From: Actinomyces israelii DSM 43320
Lineage (GTDB): Bacteria > Actinomycetota > Actinomycetes > Actinomycetales > Actinomycetaceae
Assembly (NCBI RefSeq): GCF_000711965.1
Contig: NZ_JONS01000017.1
Coordinates: forward strand, 24,579-88,578
Length of the DNA stretch: 64,000 bases
Direction: 5' to 3'
Part shown: in pieces, positions 49,232 through 58,542 of the stretch
How positions within the stretch are numbered: the stretch's first letter is position 1
Layout: the number at the start of each line of letters is the position of its first letter
Translations under genes and position numbers: made by a program
Notes under the pieces: model-generated
What the model saw: the letters and a program-made list of their open reading frames with translations, nothing else
What the model was told of the DNA's origin: nothing
Database searches by the model: none

Positions 49232-49957
49232 GTGCACCGTGTGGACCTCGATCTCGGCTCCCGCCTGGTCCCCTTCGACGAGGGCTGGGAGCTCCAGCGG
49301 CGGATCCACCGGGAGGTCGCCGACGGCCGCCGCGCCTCGACGCTCCTCATGGTGGAGCACGAGGCCGTCTACACGGTGGGCCGCAGGGCGCACTCCTGGG
49401 AGCGGCCCGACGGCGACTTCGTCGAGCCGGGCCATGTGCCGGTCGTCCGTGTGGACCGGGGCGGGAAGACCACCTGGCACGGCCCCGGCCAGCTCACGGT
49501 CTACCCGATCGTGCGCCTGGCCTCCCCCATCGACGTGATCCGGTACGTGCGCGCCCTGGAACAGGCCGCTATCGAGGTGTGCGCCGGGCACGGCCTGGCC
49601 ACCATCCGGGTCGAGGGGCGCTCCGGCGTGTGGGTGGCGGCCGAGCCTGGGTCGCCCCGGCCGGCCCGCCGCCTGGAGCGCAAGGTGTGCGCCCTGGGGG
49701 TGCGGGTGGCCCGCGGCGCGACGATGCACGGCATCGGCCTGAACGTGGATCCGGATCTGGCCGCCTTCGACCTGGGGCGGATCGTGCCGTGCGGCATTGA
49801 CGACGCCGGCGTGACCTCGCTGGCGGCGGAGACCGGGGAGCGCCTGCGCGCGGCCGACCTGGCCGACGCCGTCGCCGCGGCTCTCGCCGAGCACCTGGCA
49901 CCGCTGGTGGCGCATGACACGCCGACTCGCAGCGCCCGAGTGGGCCCTCAGTCCTAG
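49232..49957 (+). CDS. lipB: Octanoyltransferase (lipoate biosynthesis)
   Basis: Transfers octanoate from acyl carrier protein to lipoyl domains. The GTG at 49232 gives 241 residues; the upstream in-frame codons are Gly/Tyr-rich and unlike the family. RGGKTTWHGPGQLTVYPIV is the substrate-binding block, Lys151 lies in RKVCALGVRVARGATMHGIGLNV, and the acyl-thioester Cys187 is in VPCGIDDAGVTS. A 15-residue insert (AAEPGSPRPARRLE) precedes the Lys motif. 78 bp upstream of lipA. Confidence 0.92.
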   Translation: MHRVDLDLGSRLVPFDEGWELQRRIHREVADGRRASTLLMVEHEAVYTVGRRAHSWERPDGDFVEPGHVPVVRVDRGGKTTWHGPGQLTVYPIVRLASPIDVIRYVRALEQAAIEVCAGHGLATIRVEGRSGVWVAAEPGSPRPARRLERKVCALGVRVARGATMHGIGLNVDPDLAAFDLGRIVPCGIDDAGVTSLAAETGERLRAADLADAVAAALAEHLAPLVAHDTPTRSARVGPQS

Positions 49958-49999
49958 ATCGAGGGCCCGCTGGCATACACTGAGGGCGCAGCCGCCGTG

Positions 50000-50021
50000 T
50001 GAAGCCACCGTGAAGCCACCG
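50000..50021 (+). repeat. 11-bp tandem repeat in lipA leader
   Basis: TGAAGCCACCG occurs twice in direct succession, ending 14 bp before the lipA GTG and just ahead of the GAGGAGG ribosome site. Possibly a chance duplication in the leader. Confidence 0.6.
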
Positions 50022-50035
50022 TGTGAGGAGGGTTC

Positions 50036-51061
50036 GTGACCACTACCGTCGCCCCCGAGGGTCGTCGGCTCCTGCGCGTCGAGGCGCGCAACGCCGAGAC
50101 GCCGATCGAGCGCAAGCCCGAGTGGCTCAAGACCCGCGCCGTGGTGTCGCAGACCTACCAGGAGGTCCGCGGCCTGGTGCGTCAGCGCAAGCTGCACACC
50201 GTGTGCGCGGAGGCCAACTGCCCCAACATCTACGAGTGCTGGAACGAGCGCGAGGCCTCCTTCCTCATCGGCGGCGAGCTGTGCACGCGCCGCTGCGACT
50301 TCTGCGACATCGCCACCGGCCGTCCCACCGAGTACGACGAGGACGAGCCCGCCCGGGTGGCCGCCTCGGTGGCGCAGATGGAGCTGCGCTACGCCACGGT
50401 CACCGGTGTCTCGCGCGACGACCTTCCCGACGGCGGCGCCTGGCTGTACGCCGAGACGGCCCGGCAGATCCACGCGATGCTGCCCGGCTGCGGCGTCGAG
50501 CTCCTGGTCCCCGACTTCAAGGGCCGGGCCGAGCCCCTGGAGGAGGTCTTCTCCGCCGTCCCGGAGGTGTTCGCCCACAACCTGGAGACCGTGCCGCGGA
50601 TCTTCCGCCGCATCCGCCCCGCCTTCTCCTACGAGGGCAGCCTGGCGGTGCTGCGGCAGGCCTCCGAGGCAGGGATGCTGACCAAGTCGAACCTCATCCT
50701 GGGCATGGGAGAGACCCGCGCCGAGATCGAGGACGCCATTGGCGACCTTGTCGAGGCCAAGGTGGATATCCTCACCATCACCCAGTACATGCGCCCCTCC
50801 AAGCTGCACCACCCCATCGACCGGTGGGTCAAGCCCCAGGAGTTCGTGGCCCTGGCGAAGCTCGCCGAGCAGATGGGCATCGCCGCCGTCATGAGTGGCC
50901 CGATGGTGCGCTCGTCCTACCGCTCGGGCACGCTGTGGGGCAGGGCCATGCGCGCCAAGGGCCGTCCCATACCGGAGAACATGGTCGAGCTGGCCGCGCC
51001 GGTCACCGCCCGGCAGGAGGCGAGCGCCCTGGTCGCACGGATGGGCGACGCCGCCTCCTGA
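50036..51061 (+). CDS. lipA: Lipoyl synthase
   Basis: Radical SAM enzyme that inserts two sulfurs into octanoyl-lipoyl domains. The 341 residues hold the auxiliary-cluster cysteines in [12 protein letters not shown] (57, 62, 68) and the SAM-cluster cysteines in CTRRCDFC (83, 87, 90), plus the C-terminal [10 protein letters not shown] with the conserved Ser cluster ligand. GTG start with GAGGAGG. Forms lipB-lipA-DUF4191-glnA order, as in mycobacteria. Confidence 0.95.
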   Translation: MTTTVAPEGRRLLRVEARNAETPIERKPEWLKTRAVVSQTYQEVRGLVRQRKLHTVCAEANCPNIYECWNEREASFLIGGELCTRRCDFCDIATGRPTEYDEDEPARVAASVAQMELRYATVTGVSRDDLPDGGAWLYAETARQIHAMLPGCGVELLVPDFKGRAEPLEEVFSAVPEVFAHNLETVPRIFRRIRPAFSYEGSLAVLRQASEAGMLTKSNLILGMGETRAEIEDAIGDLVEAKVDILTITQYMRPSKLHHPIDRWVKPQEFVALAKLAEQMGIAAVMSGPMVRSSYRSGTLWGRAMRAKGRPIPENMVELAAPVTARQEASALVARMGDAAS

Positions 51062-51158
51062 CCCGCCTCTGGCTCACCAGGGCCCCGGAGGGTCGCAAAC
51101 CCGTCTGATCGACCGTGGCCGTGCGGGAAGGGCGGGGCCGTCGGCTATGGTGGGGACT

Positions 51159-51893
51159 GTGAGCAACGCCCCCAGCGCCCGGCCGAAGAAGAAGCGCTTC
51201 CGCGAGCGCATCCTGAACGCCCTCCAGAACATCAAGGACTCCTACACGATCTCGCGCAGGACCTACCCGTGGATCGGGTGGGCCCTGCTGGGGACGGCCG
51301 TCCTGCTCGTCGCCCTGGCCGTGGCGCTCGCCCTGGCCACCGATCAGGCGGTCTGGTACTGGGTCCTCATAGCGCTGCTGCTGGCCCTCGTCGCGGACAT
51401 GGCGCTCCTGTCGTGGACGGTGCGGCGCGCCTCCTACTCCCAGATCGAGGGCAAGCCGGGCGCCGCCAAGCTCGTGCTCGACCAGGTGCTCGGCCGCGGC
51501 TGGTACCTGGAGTCCGAGCCCGTGTACATCAACCCCAAGACGGAGGACGTCATCTGGCGCCTGGTGGGCCGTCCCGGGGTGGTGCTGGTGGCCGAGGGCC
51601 CCGGCGGCCGGCTGCAGCGGCCGATCGCCGACGAGCAGAGGGTCCTGCGCCGCATTCTGTCCACCGTGCCGGCGCACGTCATCAACGTCGGCATCGACGA
51701 GGGGCAGACGCGCCTGATCGACCTGTGGCCCACCATCCGCAAGCTGCCGACCAAGCCCACCAAGCTGACCGACACCGAGATCAGCCAGGTCTCCAAGCGC
51801 CTGTCCTCCCTGTCGTCCAAGGGCCTGCCCATCCCCAAGGGCATCGACCCGACCAAGATCCGCCCGGACCGGCGGGCCATGCGGGGCCGCTGA
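51159..51893 (+). CDS. DUF4191 membrane protein
   Basis: Actinobacterial membrane protein of unknown role, 244 residues. A basic N-terminus ([28 protein letters not shown]) precedes two helices (about 38-60 and 66-86), then a soluble part [28 protein letters not shown] and [22 protein letters not shown]. Start at GTG 51159; ATG 51147 is an alternative. Conserved between lipA and glnA in this phylum. Confidence 0.88.
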   Translation: MSNAPSARPKKKRFRERILNALQNIKDSYTISRRTYPWIGWALLGTAVLLVALAVALALATDQAVWYWVLIALLLALVADMALLSWTVRRASYSQIEGKPGAAKLVLDQVLGRGWYLESEPVYINPKTEDVIWRLVGRPGVVLVAEGPGGRLQRPIADEQRVLRRILSTVPAHVINVGIDEGQTRLIDLWPTIRKLPTKPTKLTDTEISQVSKRLSSLSSKGLPIPKGIDPTKIRPDRRAMRGR

Positions 51894-52066
51894 GCCGCCG
51901 TCGCCCGAAGCGGGCCGGCCCCGGCGCCGGAGCAGCGAAACAACCGGGACACACACGCGGCACGCCCGCGTCACGGCGCCCCCATAGGCTGCTGCCAGCC
52001 GCACACCGCGTCGCCGTCGTGCCCGAGCCGGCGCCCGAGGCGGACACCACCGATGAAGGAACACAC

Positions 52067-53491
52067 ATGTTCAAGGACGCGTCCGAGGCCCTCGCCTACA
52101 TTGAGAAGGAGGGCGTCGCGCTCGTTGATGTCCGCTTCTGCGACCTGCCGGGCGTCATGCAGCACTTCACGATCCCGGCGGCCGCTTTCAAGGAGGACGC
52201 CCTGGCCGACGGCCTGATGTTCGACGGCTCCTCGATCCGCGGCTTCACCGCGATCCACGAGTCCGACATGAAGCTCGTGCCAGACGTGACGACCGCCTAC
52301 CTCGACCCCTTCCGCGAGGAGAGGACCCTGATCGTCAACTTCTCGATCGTGGACCCGTTCACCGACGAGCGGTTCTCCCGCGACCCCCGCTCGATCGCGG
52401 CCAAGGCCGAGGACCACCTGCGGTCCACCGGCATCGCCGACACCTGCTACATCGGCGCCGAGGCCGAGTTCTACCTCTTCGACTCCATCGAGTACGAGAC
52501 CACGCCCGGCTCCACCCGCTACGCCATCGACTCCGACGAGGCGGCCTGGAACACCGCCCGCAGCGAGGAGGGCGGCAACAAGGGCTACAAGACCGCCTTC
52601 AAGGGCGGCTACTTCCCCGTCCCCCCCTCCGACCAGATGGTCGACACCCGCAACGCCATGGTGCGCACCTGCCTGGAGGCCGGACTCGAGATCGAGCGGG
52701 CCCACCACGAGGTCGGCACCGCCGGGCAGCAGGAGATCAACTACCGCTTCGCCTCGCTGCTGGCCGCCGGCGACGACATGATGAAGTTCAAGTACATTGT
52801 GAAGAACGAGGCCTGGAGGGCGGGCAGGACCGCCACCTTCATGCCCAAGCCGATCTTCGGCGACAACGGCTCGGGCATGCACTGCCACCACTCGCTGTGG
52901 AAGGACGGCAGGCCGCTGTTCTTCGACGAGCGCGGCTACGGCCAGCTCTCCGACTGCGCCCGCTGGTACATCGGCGGCATCCTGGCGCACGCGCCCAGCC
53001 TGCTGGCCTTCACCAACCCGTCGGTGAACTCATTCCGCCGCCTGGTGCCGGGCTTCGAGGCCCCCGTCAACCTCGTCTACTCGGCCCGTAACCGCTCGGC
53101 CTGCATCCGTATCCCGGTCACCGGCACCTCACCGAGGGCCAAGCGCATCGAGTACCGCGTGCCCGACCCCTCGGCCAACCCGTACCTGTGCTTCTCGGCC
53201 GTCCTCATGGCGGGCATCGACGGCATCAGGGGGCGCATCGAGCCCCGCGAGCCCATCGACAAGGACCTCTACGAGCTGGCCCCTGAGGAGTACTACGACA
53301 TCGATAAGCTGCCCTACTCCCTGGACCAGGCGCTCGACGCCCTGGAGGCCGACCACGACTACCTTACCGAGGGCGACGTCTTCACCCCCGACCTCATCGA
53401 CACCTGGATCGACTACAAGCGGGACAACGAGATCGTCCCCATGCGGATGCGCCCGCACCCCTACGAGTTCGAGCTCTACTACGACCTGTGA
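52067..53491 (+). CDS. glnA: Glutamine synthetase type I (adenylylation-controlled)
   Basis: Makes glutamine from glutamate, ammonia and ATP as a dodecamer. The 474 residues include [17 protein letters not shown], the active-site [28 protein letters not shown], and the adenylylation site Tyr402 in [12 protein letters not shown], typical of the GSI-beta class controlled by GlnE (encoded 5 kb downstream). TAGGCT about 80 bp upstream is a plausible -10. The last 111 bp are repeated, diverged, at 57632-57742. Confidence 0.96.
   Translation: MFKDASEALAYIEKEGVALVDVRFCDLPGVMQHFTIPAAAFKEDALADGLMFDGSSIRGFTAIHESDMKLVPDVTTAYLDPFREERTLIVNFSIVDPFTDERFSRDPRSIAAKAEDHLRSTGIADTCYIGAEAEFYLFDSIEYETTPGSTRYAIDSDEAAWNTARSEEGGNKGYKTAFKGGYFPVPPSDQMVDTRNAMVRTCLEAGLEIERAHHEVGTAGQQEINYRFASLLAAGDDMMKFKYIVKNEAWRAGRTATFMPKPIFGDNGSGMHCHHSLWKDGRPLFFDERGYGQLSDCARWYIGGILAHAPSLLAFTNPSVNSFRRLVPGFEAPVNLVYSARNRSACIRIPVTGTSPRAKRIEYRVPDPSANPYLCFSAVLMAGIDGIRGRIEPREPIDKDLYELAPEEYYDIDKLPYSLDQALDALEADHDYLTEGDVFTPDLIDTWIDYKRDNEIVPMRMRPHPYEFELYYDL
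53381..53491 (+). repeat. glnA 3' end, left copy of a 111-bp direct repeat
   Basis: The last 36 codons plus stop of glnA. A copy with about 91% identity by eye, in the same orientation and with the stop kept, is at 57632-57742. The two flank a 4.1-kb segment holding the amino-acid transporter and an IS remnant. Confidence 0.85.
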
Positions 53492-53631
53492 CGGGCTGAC
53501 GGCGGCGGCGCACCGGCACCTGCGCCGAGGGCCCGTACGGTCGCCTCGACTGTCGGGACCCGTGCCGGCGCCGTCGTGCGAACCGCATGCGAGCACAACG
53601 TGCGCGATACCACCCCCCCGATGCGCATATC

Positions 53632-53649
53632 TATACTCATTCACGTATA
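53632..53649 (+). promoter_or_regulatory. Promoter and possible operator of the amino-acid transporter operon
   Basis: TATACT at 53632-53637 is a near-consensus -10. TATAC and GTATA form an inverted repeat around 8 bp, so a regulator could bind over the -10. About 65 bp ahead of the substrate-binding protein start. No clear -35 was identified. Confidence 0.45.
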
Positions 53650-53714
53650 CCCTGTCGGTGCACCGGGACCGGCACCGCCGGCTCGCACATCCCGCCCACC
53701 CCCGAGGAGCCCCC

Positions 53715-54659
53715 ATGAGGATCACCCGCGCACTGACCGCCGGCACCGCCGTCGGCCTGTGCCTCGCCCTGTCCGGCGCCCTGACCGGCTGCACCCACGC
53801 CGAGGACTGGAAGGCCATGCGCAACGACGGTGCATCCGCACCCGCCAAGGGCTACGACACCTCCGGGATCCAGCCGCAGGAGGACATCATCGCCATGCTC
53901 CCCGAGGGGGCGCTGGCCGACGGGGTCCTCGACATCGCCGCCGCCACCGACTACCCGCCGGCCGAGTTCCTCGACACCGGCGGCACCGCGATCGGCTACG
54001 ACGTCGATCTGGCCAAGGCCATCGCGGCCGTCCTGGGGGTCACCTCCACCACCCACACCGCCGAGTTCGACTCGATCCTGGCGGCGGTGGGCACCAAGTA
54101 CGACGCGGGCATCTCCTCCTTCACGGTCTCCGCCGAGCGCGAGGCCGCGATGGACATGATCGCCTACATCAATGTCGGCTCGCGCTTCGACGTGGTGTCC
54201 GGCAACCCCAAGGGTGTGGATCCCTCCGACCATCTCAACCTGTGCGGCCTGACAATCGGCGTCCAGACCGGCACGAGCCAGGAGGACGCCGTGCGGGAGG
54301 ACTCCCGGGGGTGCACCAACGCCGGCCGGCCCGCCATCGCCGTGCGCTCCTACTCCACCCAGTCCGAGGCCACCACGGGCCTGGTGGGCGACGTCATCGA
54401 CGCCGTCTACTCCGACTCGACCGTGGCCGGCTACTCCGTCGAGAACACCGGCGGGGCGGTGGAGACGGTCGGCGAGATCGAGGACGCCCTGCCCCAGGCC
54501 GTCGTCATGTCCAAGAGCAGCCCCGACCTCAACAGGGCGGTCCAGGCGGCTATCCAGTACCTCATGGACTCCGGCATCTGGAAAGACATCCTGGACGCCT
54601 GGGGGATTCAGGACGCAGCCCTGACCACCGCCGAGATGAACCCGAAAGTGGAGGAGTGA
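53715..54659 (+). CDS. Amino-acid ABC transporter substrate-binding lipoprotein
   Basis: Extracellular solute-binding protein (family 3) of 314 residues. Signal peptide ends in a lipobox LTGC with Cys26 as the lipidated residue. The mature part shows YDVDLAKAIAAVLG, SILAAVGTKYDAGISSFTVSAERE, LCGLTIGVQTGTSQE and AIQYLMDSGIWKDILDAWGI, typical of polar amino-acid binding proteins. ATG 53715 after a GAGGAG site. First of a three-gene operon. The specific amino acid is unknown; location beside glnA suggests Glu/Gln, as inference. Confidence 0.9.
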   Translation: MRITRALTAGTAVGLCLALSGALTGCTHAEDWKAMRNDGASAPAKGYDTSGIQPQEDIIAMLPEGALADGVLDIAAATDYPPAEFLDTGGTAIGYDVDLAKAIAAVLGVTSTTHTAEFDSILAAVGTKYDAGISSFTVSAEREAAMDMIAYINVGSRFDVVSGNPKGVDPSDHLNLCGLTIGVQTGTSQEDAVREDSRGCTNAGRPAIAVRSYSTQSEATTGLVGDVIDAVYSDSTVAGYSVENTGGAVETVGEIEDALPQAVVMSKSSPDLNRAVQAAIQYLMDSGIWKDILDAWGIQDAALTTAEMNPKVEE

Positions 54660-54662
54660 ATC

Positions 54663-55634
54663 GTGCCCCCAGCACCCGCAGCCGACGACGCGCCCGTCCA
54701 GCTCAACCGCCTCAAGCCGGTCCCGCGCCCCGGGACCTGGATCAGCGCCACGATCGTCGCCGTCCTGGGCGCCATGCTCATCCACGCGCTGGTGACCAAT
54801 GACAAGTTCCACTGGGACACGGTGTGGTTCTTCTTCCGCGAGGTCCGCGTCGTCCGCGCCGTCGGCTGGACCCTGCTGCTGACCTTCCTGGCCATGGCCA
54901 TCGGCATCATCCTGGCTGTGACCACCGCCATTATGCGCCAGTCCTCCAACCCCGTCCTGCGCTGGGTGGCGGTGGGATACCTGTGGTTCTTCCGCGGCAC
55001 GCCGATCTACACCCAGCTGGTGTTCTGGGGCGCCCTGTCCGCGCTCTACCAGTACCTGAGCCTGGGCGTGCCCTTCGGCCCCGAGCTGCTGACCTTCAAG
55101 ACGACGTCGGTGTTCACGCCCTTCGTGGCCGCGACGCTCGGACTGGGCATCAACGAGGGCGCCTACCTGTCGGAGATCGTCCGCTCGGGCCTGGCCAGCG
55201 TCGATGCCGGCCAGGCGGAGGCCGCCGGGGCCCTGGGCATGAGCAAGGGCCAGATCCTGCGCCGCATCGTGCTGCCCCAGGCGATGCGGGTCATTGTCCC
55301 GCCCACCGGCAACGAGACGATCTCCATGCTCAAGACGACGTCCCTGGTCCTGGCGGTGCCTTTCACGCTGGACCTGACCTTCGTGACGAACTCCTACGCG
55401 TCGTTCACCTACCAGACGATCCCGCTGCTCATTGTCGCGGCCCTGTGGTACATCATCATCACCTCGATCCTCATGGTCGGCCAGCACTACCTGGAGCGCT
55501 ACTACGGCAAGGGCTTCAGCGGCTCCGCACCGGCCTCCGGATCCAAGAACGGCCGCACGCTGTCCGACCGCCAGCAGGCGATCCTCGACTCGCACACCAC
55601 CAAGGACAACCCCTTCCTGGAGGTCACCCCATGA
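54663..55634 (+). CDS. Amino-acid ABC transporter permease
   Basis: HisM/GlnP-type permease of 323 residues with five or six helices. The EAA loop is [29 protein letters not shown], and [17 protein letters not shown] is the typical family segment. GTG start 3 bp after the lipoprotein gene. The C-terminus ([19 protein letters not shown]) extends about 50 residues beyond the last helix. Overlaps the ATPase gene by 4 bp. Confidence 0.92.
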   Translation: MPPAPAADDAPVQLNRLKPVPRPGTWISATIVAVLGAMLIHALVTNDKFHWDTVWFFFREVRVVRAVGWTLLLTFLAMAIGIILAVTTAIMRQSSNPVLRWVAVGYLWFFRGTPIYTQLVFWGALSALYQYLSLGVPFGPELLTFKTTSVFTPFVAATLGLGINEGAYLSEIVRSGLASVDAGQAEAAGALGMSKGQILRRIVLPQAMRVIVPPTGNETISMLKTTSLVLAVPFTLDLTFVTNSYASFTYQTIPLLIVAALWYIIITSILMVGQHYLERYYGKGFSGSAPASGSKNGRTLSDRQQAILDSHTTKDNPFLEVTP

Positions 55635-56470
55635 CGGCGCCCGACAAGCTCGACGCAGCCGGTCCCGGCGCAGAGGCCCCCGACCCGGCGGACGCGACGC
55701 CCAAGGTGCGCATACGCGGCCTGCACAAGTTCTTCGGCGAGATGCACGTCCTCAAGGGCATCGACATCACCGTCGCCTCGGGCTCGGTGACCGTGCTCGT
55801 GGGCCCCTCCGGCTCGGGAAAGTCGACCCTGCTGCGTTGCATCAACGAGCTGGAGTCCATCGACGCCGGCCGGGTGTGGGTCGACGGCGAACTCATGGGC
55901 ATGCGGGAGGTCAGGCGCGCCGACGGCAGCGTCCGGCTGCACGCCCTGACCGACAAGCAGCGCGCCCGGCAGCGCGCCAAGATCGGCATGGTCTTCCAGC
56001 GCTTCAACCTCTTCCCGCACATGACGGCCTTGGGCAATGTCATGGAGGCGCCCGTCCAGGTCAAGAGGATCTCCAGGGCCGAGGCCCGCGAGCGGGCGAT
56101 CCAGATGCTTGAGCGAGTGGGCCTGGCCGACCGGGTGGACCACTACCCCTCCCAGCTCTCGGGCGGACAGCAGCAGCGGGTGGCCATCGCCCGGGCCCTG
56201 GCCATGGACCCCGAGCTCATGCTCTTCGACGAGCCGACCAGCGCGCTCGACCCCGAGCTCGTCGGCGAGGTCCTCCGGGTCATGAGGGACCTGGCAGCCT
56301 CGGGCATGACAATGGTCGTGGTCACCCACGAGATGGGCTTCGCCCGCGAGGTCGGCGACCAGCTGATCTTCATGGACGGCGGCGTCATCCGCGAATCCGG
56401 CCTGCCCACCGAGGTGCTGGACAATCCCCGGGCCGAGCGGACCAAGGCCTTCCTGTCCTCCGTGCTGTGA
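55631..56470 (+). CDS. Amino-acid ABC transporter ATP-binding protein
   Basis: The 279-residue protein has Walker [13 protein letters not shown] (about 59-70), Q-loop [12 protein letters not shown], signature [15 protein letters not shown], Walker [13 protein letters not shown] and the H-loop THEMG, as in GlnQ/HisP. A 15-residue insert after Walker A ([19 protein letters not shown]) is found in the polar amino-acid subgroup. ATG overlaps the permease stop. Confidence 0.93.
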   Translation: MTAPDKLDAAGPGAEAPDPADATPKVRIRGLHKFFGEMHVLKGIDITVASGSVTVLVGPSGSGKSTLLRCINELESIDAGRVWVDGELMGMREVRRADGSVRLHALTDKQRARQRAKIGMVFQRFNLFPHMTALGNVMEAPVQVKRISRAEARERAIQMLERVGLADRVDHYPSQLSGGQQQRVAIARALAMDPELMLFDEPTSALDPELVGEVLRVMRDLAASGMTMVVVTHEMGFAREVGDQLIFMDGGVIRESGLPTEVLDNPRAERTKAFLSSVL

Positions 56471-56798
56471 GTGATCCGCCCGGGCGGCGCCGGCACCTCC
56501 CCGTACCCATTCTGCATCCCATTTCTGCAACCCGTGGAACCCATGGCTCTCCAGACAGGGCGGACGGAGCAGACGCTCGTCGTCGGCCTCGTGGCGAGCC
56601 AGGGTGACGAGCCCTTCGCGCCGCGCGCCGCAAGGCTCTCGCACCCCGCCTGCAGGCCTGAGCGCTCCAGGCCGAGCGAGATGTTGGGAGAGACTCGGTC
56701 GAAGCGCACCCCGGTCCTCAAGCAGCCCTCGCCCCGCCTCGCAACTACCGTCTCAAATTGCAAGAACCCGGTTGCATCTGGATCTGGCCGGGCCTGGG
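56471..56798. other. Gene-poor spacer between transporter operon and IS remnant
   Basis: No gene is supported in these 328 bp; short open frames have no recognisable similarity and codon use unlike the neighbours. The stretch around 56735-56775 is AT-richer than its surroundings. Probably intergenic or decayed DNA left by insertion events. Confidence 0.5.
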
Positions 56799-56812
56799 GG
56801 CTTATTCATAGG
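56799..56812 (+). repeat. IS left terminal inverted repeat
   Basis: GGCTTATTCATAGG, exact inverse of the right end at 57492-57505. Confidence 0.85.
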
Positions 56813-57460
56813 GTGTATGTGAATGTGATTCCGAGGATTGCTGTGAGGGTTTCCTCGAAGGTGTTGATGGGGCGGCGGTAGTCGGTGTGGAGGGCCCTCC
56901 AGGTCTTCAGGTTGGCGATGGTGCGCTCTGTCTTGCAGCGGGTCGTGCTGATGGGTCTGTTCCAGTCCTTGTCGGCCTTAGGCAGTGGCCGGCCCGGGGG
57001 CCTGCGTCTGGGGGTGATTACTCCCGGCCCGGCGCAGCCCCGGTCCCCGATGTGATGGGGCGCGCCCTGCCCGCGAGGACCTGGAGCAGGCCGCTGGTCC
57101 TGATGGCCGCGGTGTCGTGAACGCGTCCGGGCAGCGGGTCTGAGACCCACGCCAAGTGGCCGCTCAGGGTGCGGGCGACCTGGGCACTGAACCCGGTGGT
57201 GCGGTGCCTGCCCGGGTAGAGATCTGGGCGGTTCCTCCACGACCAGCAGGGAAGGAGCGTTCCGTCGATGATGAGCCGGGCGGCGGGGTCCAGGTCCTCC
57301 ACCACCGGCACGCCCGCACCACTGGAGCGGATCGCCTGGCAGACACCGAGGACGAGCCCACGACTGACGGGCGTGCCAGCACTCCCCGTGGCGGCCTGCC
57401 TCTCAAGGTGTTTTCTGTGAGCACTCGAAGCTCTCTCAGGAACAGGCCACCACCTCCAGC
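56806..57460 (-). pseudogene. Transposase remnant (DDE_Tnp_4 type)
   Basis: Middle part in one frame: LIIDGTLLPCWSWRNRPDLY with the first catalytic Asp, then TGFSAQVARTLSGHLAWVSDPLPG and HDTAAIRTSGLL. Near 57055-57065 the frame shifts and continues as HHIGDRGCAGPGVITP and ERTIANLKTWRALHTDYRRP (final Glu) to the end at 56806. The N-terminal DNA-binding part is missing or scrambled. So it cannot make a working transposase as read. Confidence 0.75.
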
Positions 57461-57491
57461 GACACGCACCCCCTCAAACAGCCACAACAGG

Positions 57492-57505
57492 CCTATGAAT
57501 AAGCC
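57492..57505 (-). repeat. IS right terminal inverted repeat
   Basis: CCTATGAATAAGCC, exact inverse of 56799-56812. Confidence 0.85.
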
Positions 57506-57631
57506 TCGATGTGACGCGCTCGCGGAGCTCACCCAGAGTAGTCCCAGGCACCCTGAGCCCGGAAGCCCCGACGTGGCGGTCCGGAGGACCTTCAACGACC
57601 TCGTTCCAGTGGCCCGCACTCAGTCGTCGCC

Positions 57632-57742
57632 TTCACCCCTGACCTCATCGACACCTGGATCGGCTACAAGCGGGACAACGAGATCCTCCCCACGCGGATG
57701 CGCCCGCACCCCTACGAGTTCGACTTCTGCCACAACCTGTGA
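57632..57742 (+). pseudogene. Diverged copy of the glnA 3' end
   Basis: Encodes [18 protein letters not shown] and [14 protein letters not shown] then stop, matching the last 36 residues of glnA with eight changes. Similarity starts abruptly at TTCACCC and fades after the stop. No start or other glnA sequence lies upstream, so it is a fragment. Same orientation as glnA. Confidence 0.82.
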
Positions 57743-57796
57743 CAGGCCGCTGAGACGGCGGCGCGCCGGGCCGCCGAAGCCGCCTCCGCCGCAGCC

Positions 57797-58477
57797 TCAC
57801 GCCGCGACGTCGGCCCGGTCCGGCGCTGTCGGCGCGCTCCACTCCCCCTCATTCCAGTCCACCAGGCTCCAGCCGCACTCCGGGTCGCCCTCCACGACGC
57901 TGATGCCCGTGTTGCGCATGGGGTGGTCGGCGATCCAGGCGGGATCCGCCCCGCCGCCCGGCGCGGCCGCCAGGGCGGTCCACAGGCGTAGGACGGTGCC
58001 GTGGGCGACCAGCAGGGCCGTCCCGTCTGCTCCGACGTCCGCCGCCGTCGCGCGCGCGATGCGGGCGACGGCGGCGTCGAACCGGGCGAAGGTGTCGGCG
58101 CCGTCCTCGGGGCTGCCGGGCAGGCGCGCGGCGGTGCGACCGATCATCCACGCCCGCGTCGTGTCCGTGTAGCACGCCACCGAACGCGCGTCCGTGCACA
58201 TCTCCAGGTCGCCCGCGAGCACCTCGCGCAGCCCGGAGTCGATGTCCGCCGTCAGGCCCGTGGCGCCCTCCAGCGGTGCGATCGTCTGGCGCGCCCGGGC
58301 GATGGGCGAGGTCCACAGTGAGGAGATCTCGGCCAGCTGGTCGGTATCGAGCCGGTTCGGCAGCGAGGCCGCCTGGGTCAGGCCGGTGGCGTCCAGAGAG
58401 TTCCCGGGAAAAGCGGTGTCCAGGGCGCCCATGATATTGGCGATGGTCCGTCCGTGACGGACGAGAAGAAGCTTCAC
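57797..58477 (-). CDS. Histidine phosphatase family protein
   Basis: Phosphoglycerate mutase-like phosphatase of 226 residues. Catalytic LLLVRHGRT lies at residues 3-11 (His9 phospho-acceptor), TSPIARARQTIAPL contains the second Arg, GLREVLAGDLE the acid, and LLVAHGTVLRLW the second His. Substrate unknown. Follows glnE on the opposite side: glnE runs in the same direction but is upstream, 65 bp away. Confidence 0.88.
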   Translation of the reverse strand: MKLLLVRHGRTIANIMGALDTAFPGNSLDATGLTQAASLPNRLDTDQLAEISSLWTSPIARARQTIAPLEGATGLTADIDSGLREVLAGDLEMCTDARSVACYTDTTRAWMIGRTAARLPGSPEDGADTFARFDAAVARIARATAADVGADGTALLVAHGTVLRLWTALAAAPGGGADPAWIADHPMRNTGISVVEGDPECGWSLVDWNEGEWSAPTAPDRADVAA

Positions 58478-58542
58478 GGCTCCATCCTGCCAGGGAACAC
58501 GTTATGTCTCCTGCGCAGAGCCCCAGGGGTGGTCACGGCCAC

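Larger units (their letters stand above)
56799..57505 (-). mobile_element. Decayed IS5-family-like insertion sequence
   Basis: Bounded by perfect 14-bp inverted repeats, GGCTTATTCATAGG (56799-56812) and its complement at 57492-57505, giving 707 bp. Inside is a minus-strand transposase remnant of the DDE_Tnp_4 type. No clear target duplication is seen. It sits between the transporter operon and the glnA 3'-end copy. The size is below the usual 800-900 bp of such elements, consistent with an internal deletion. Confidence 0.8.

Noticed and set aside
53508..53575. Imperfect inverted repeat after glnA as terminator
   Set aside because: Arms are 40 bp apart with a bulge and no T-run; too weak to list.
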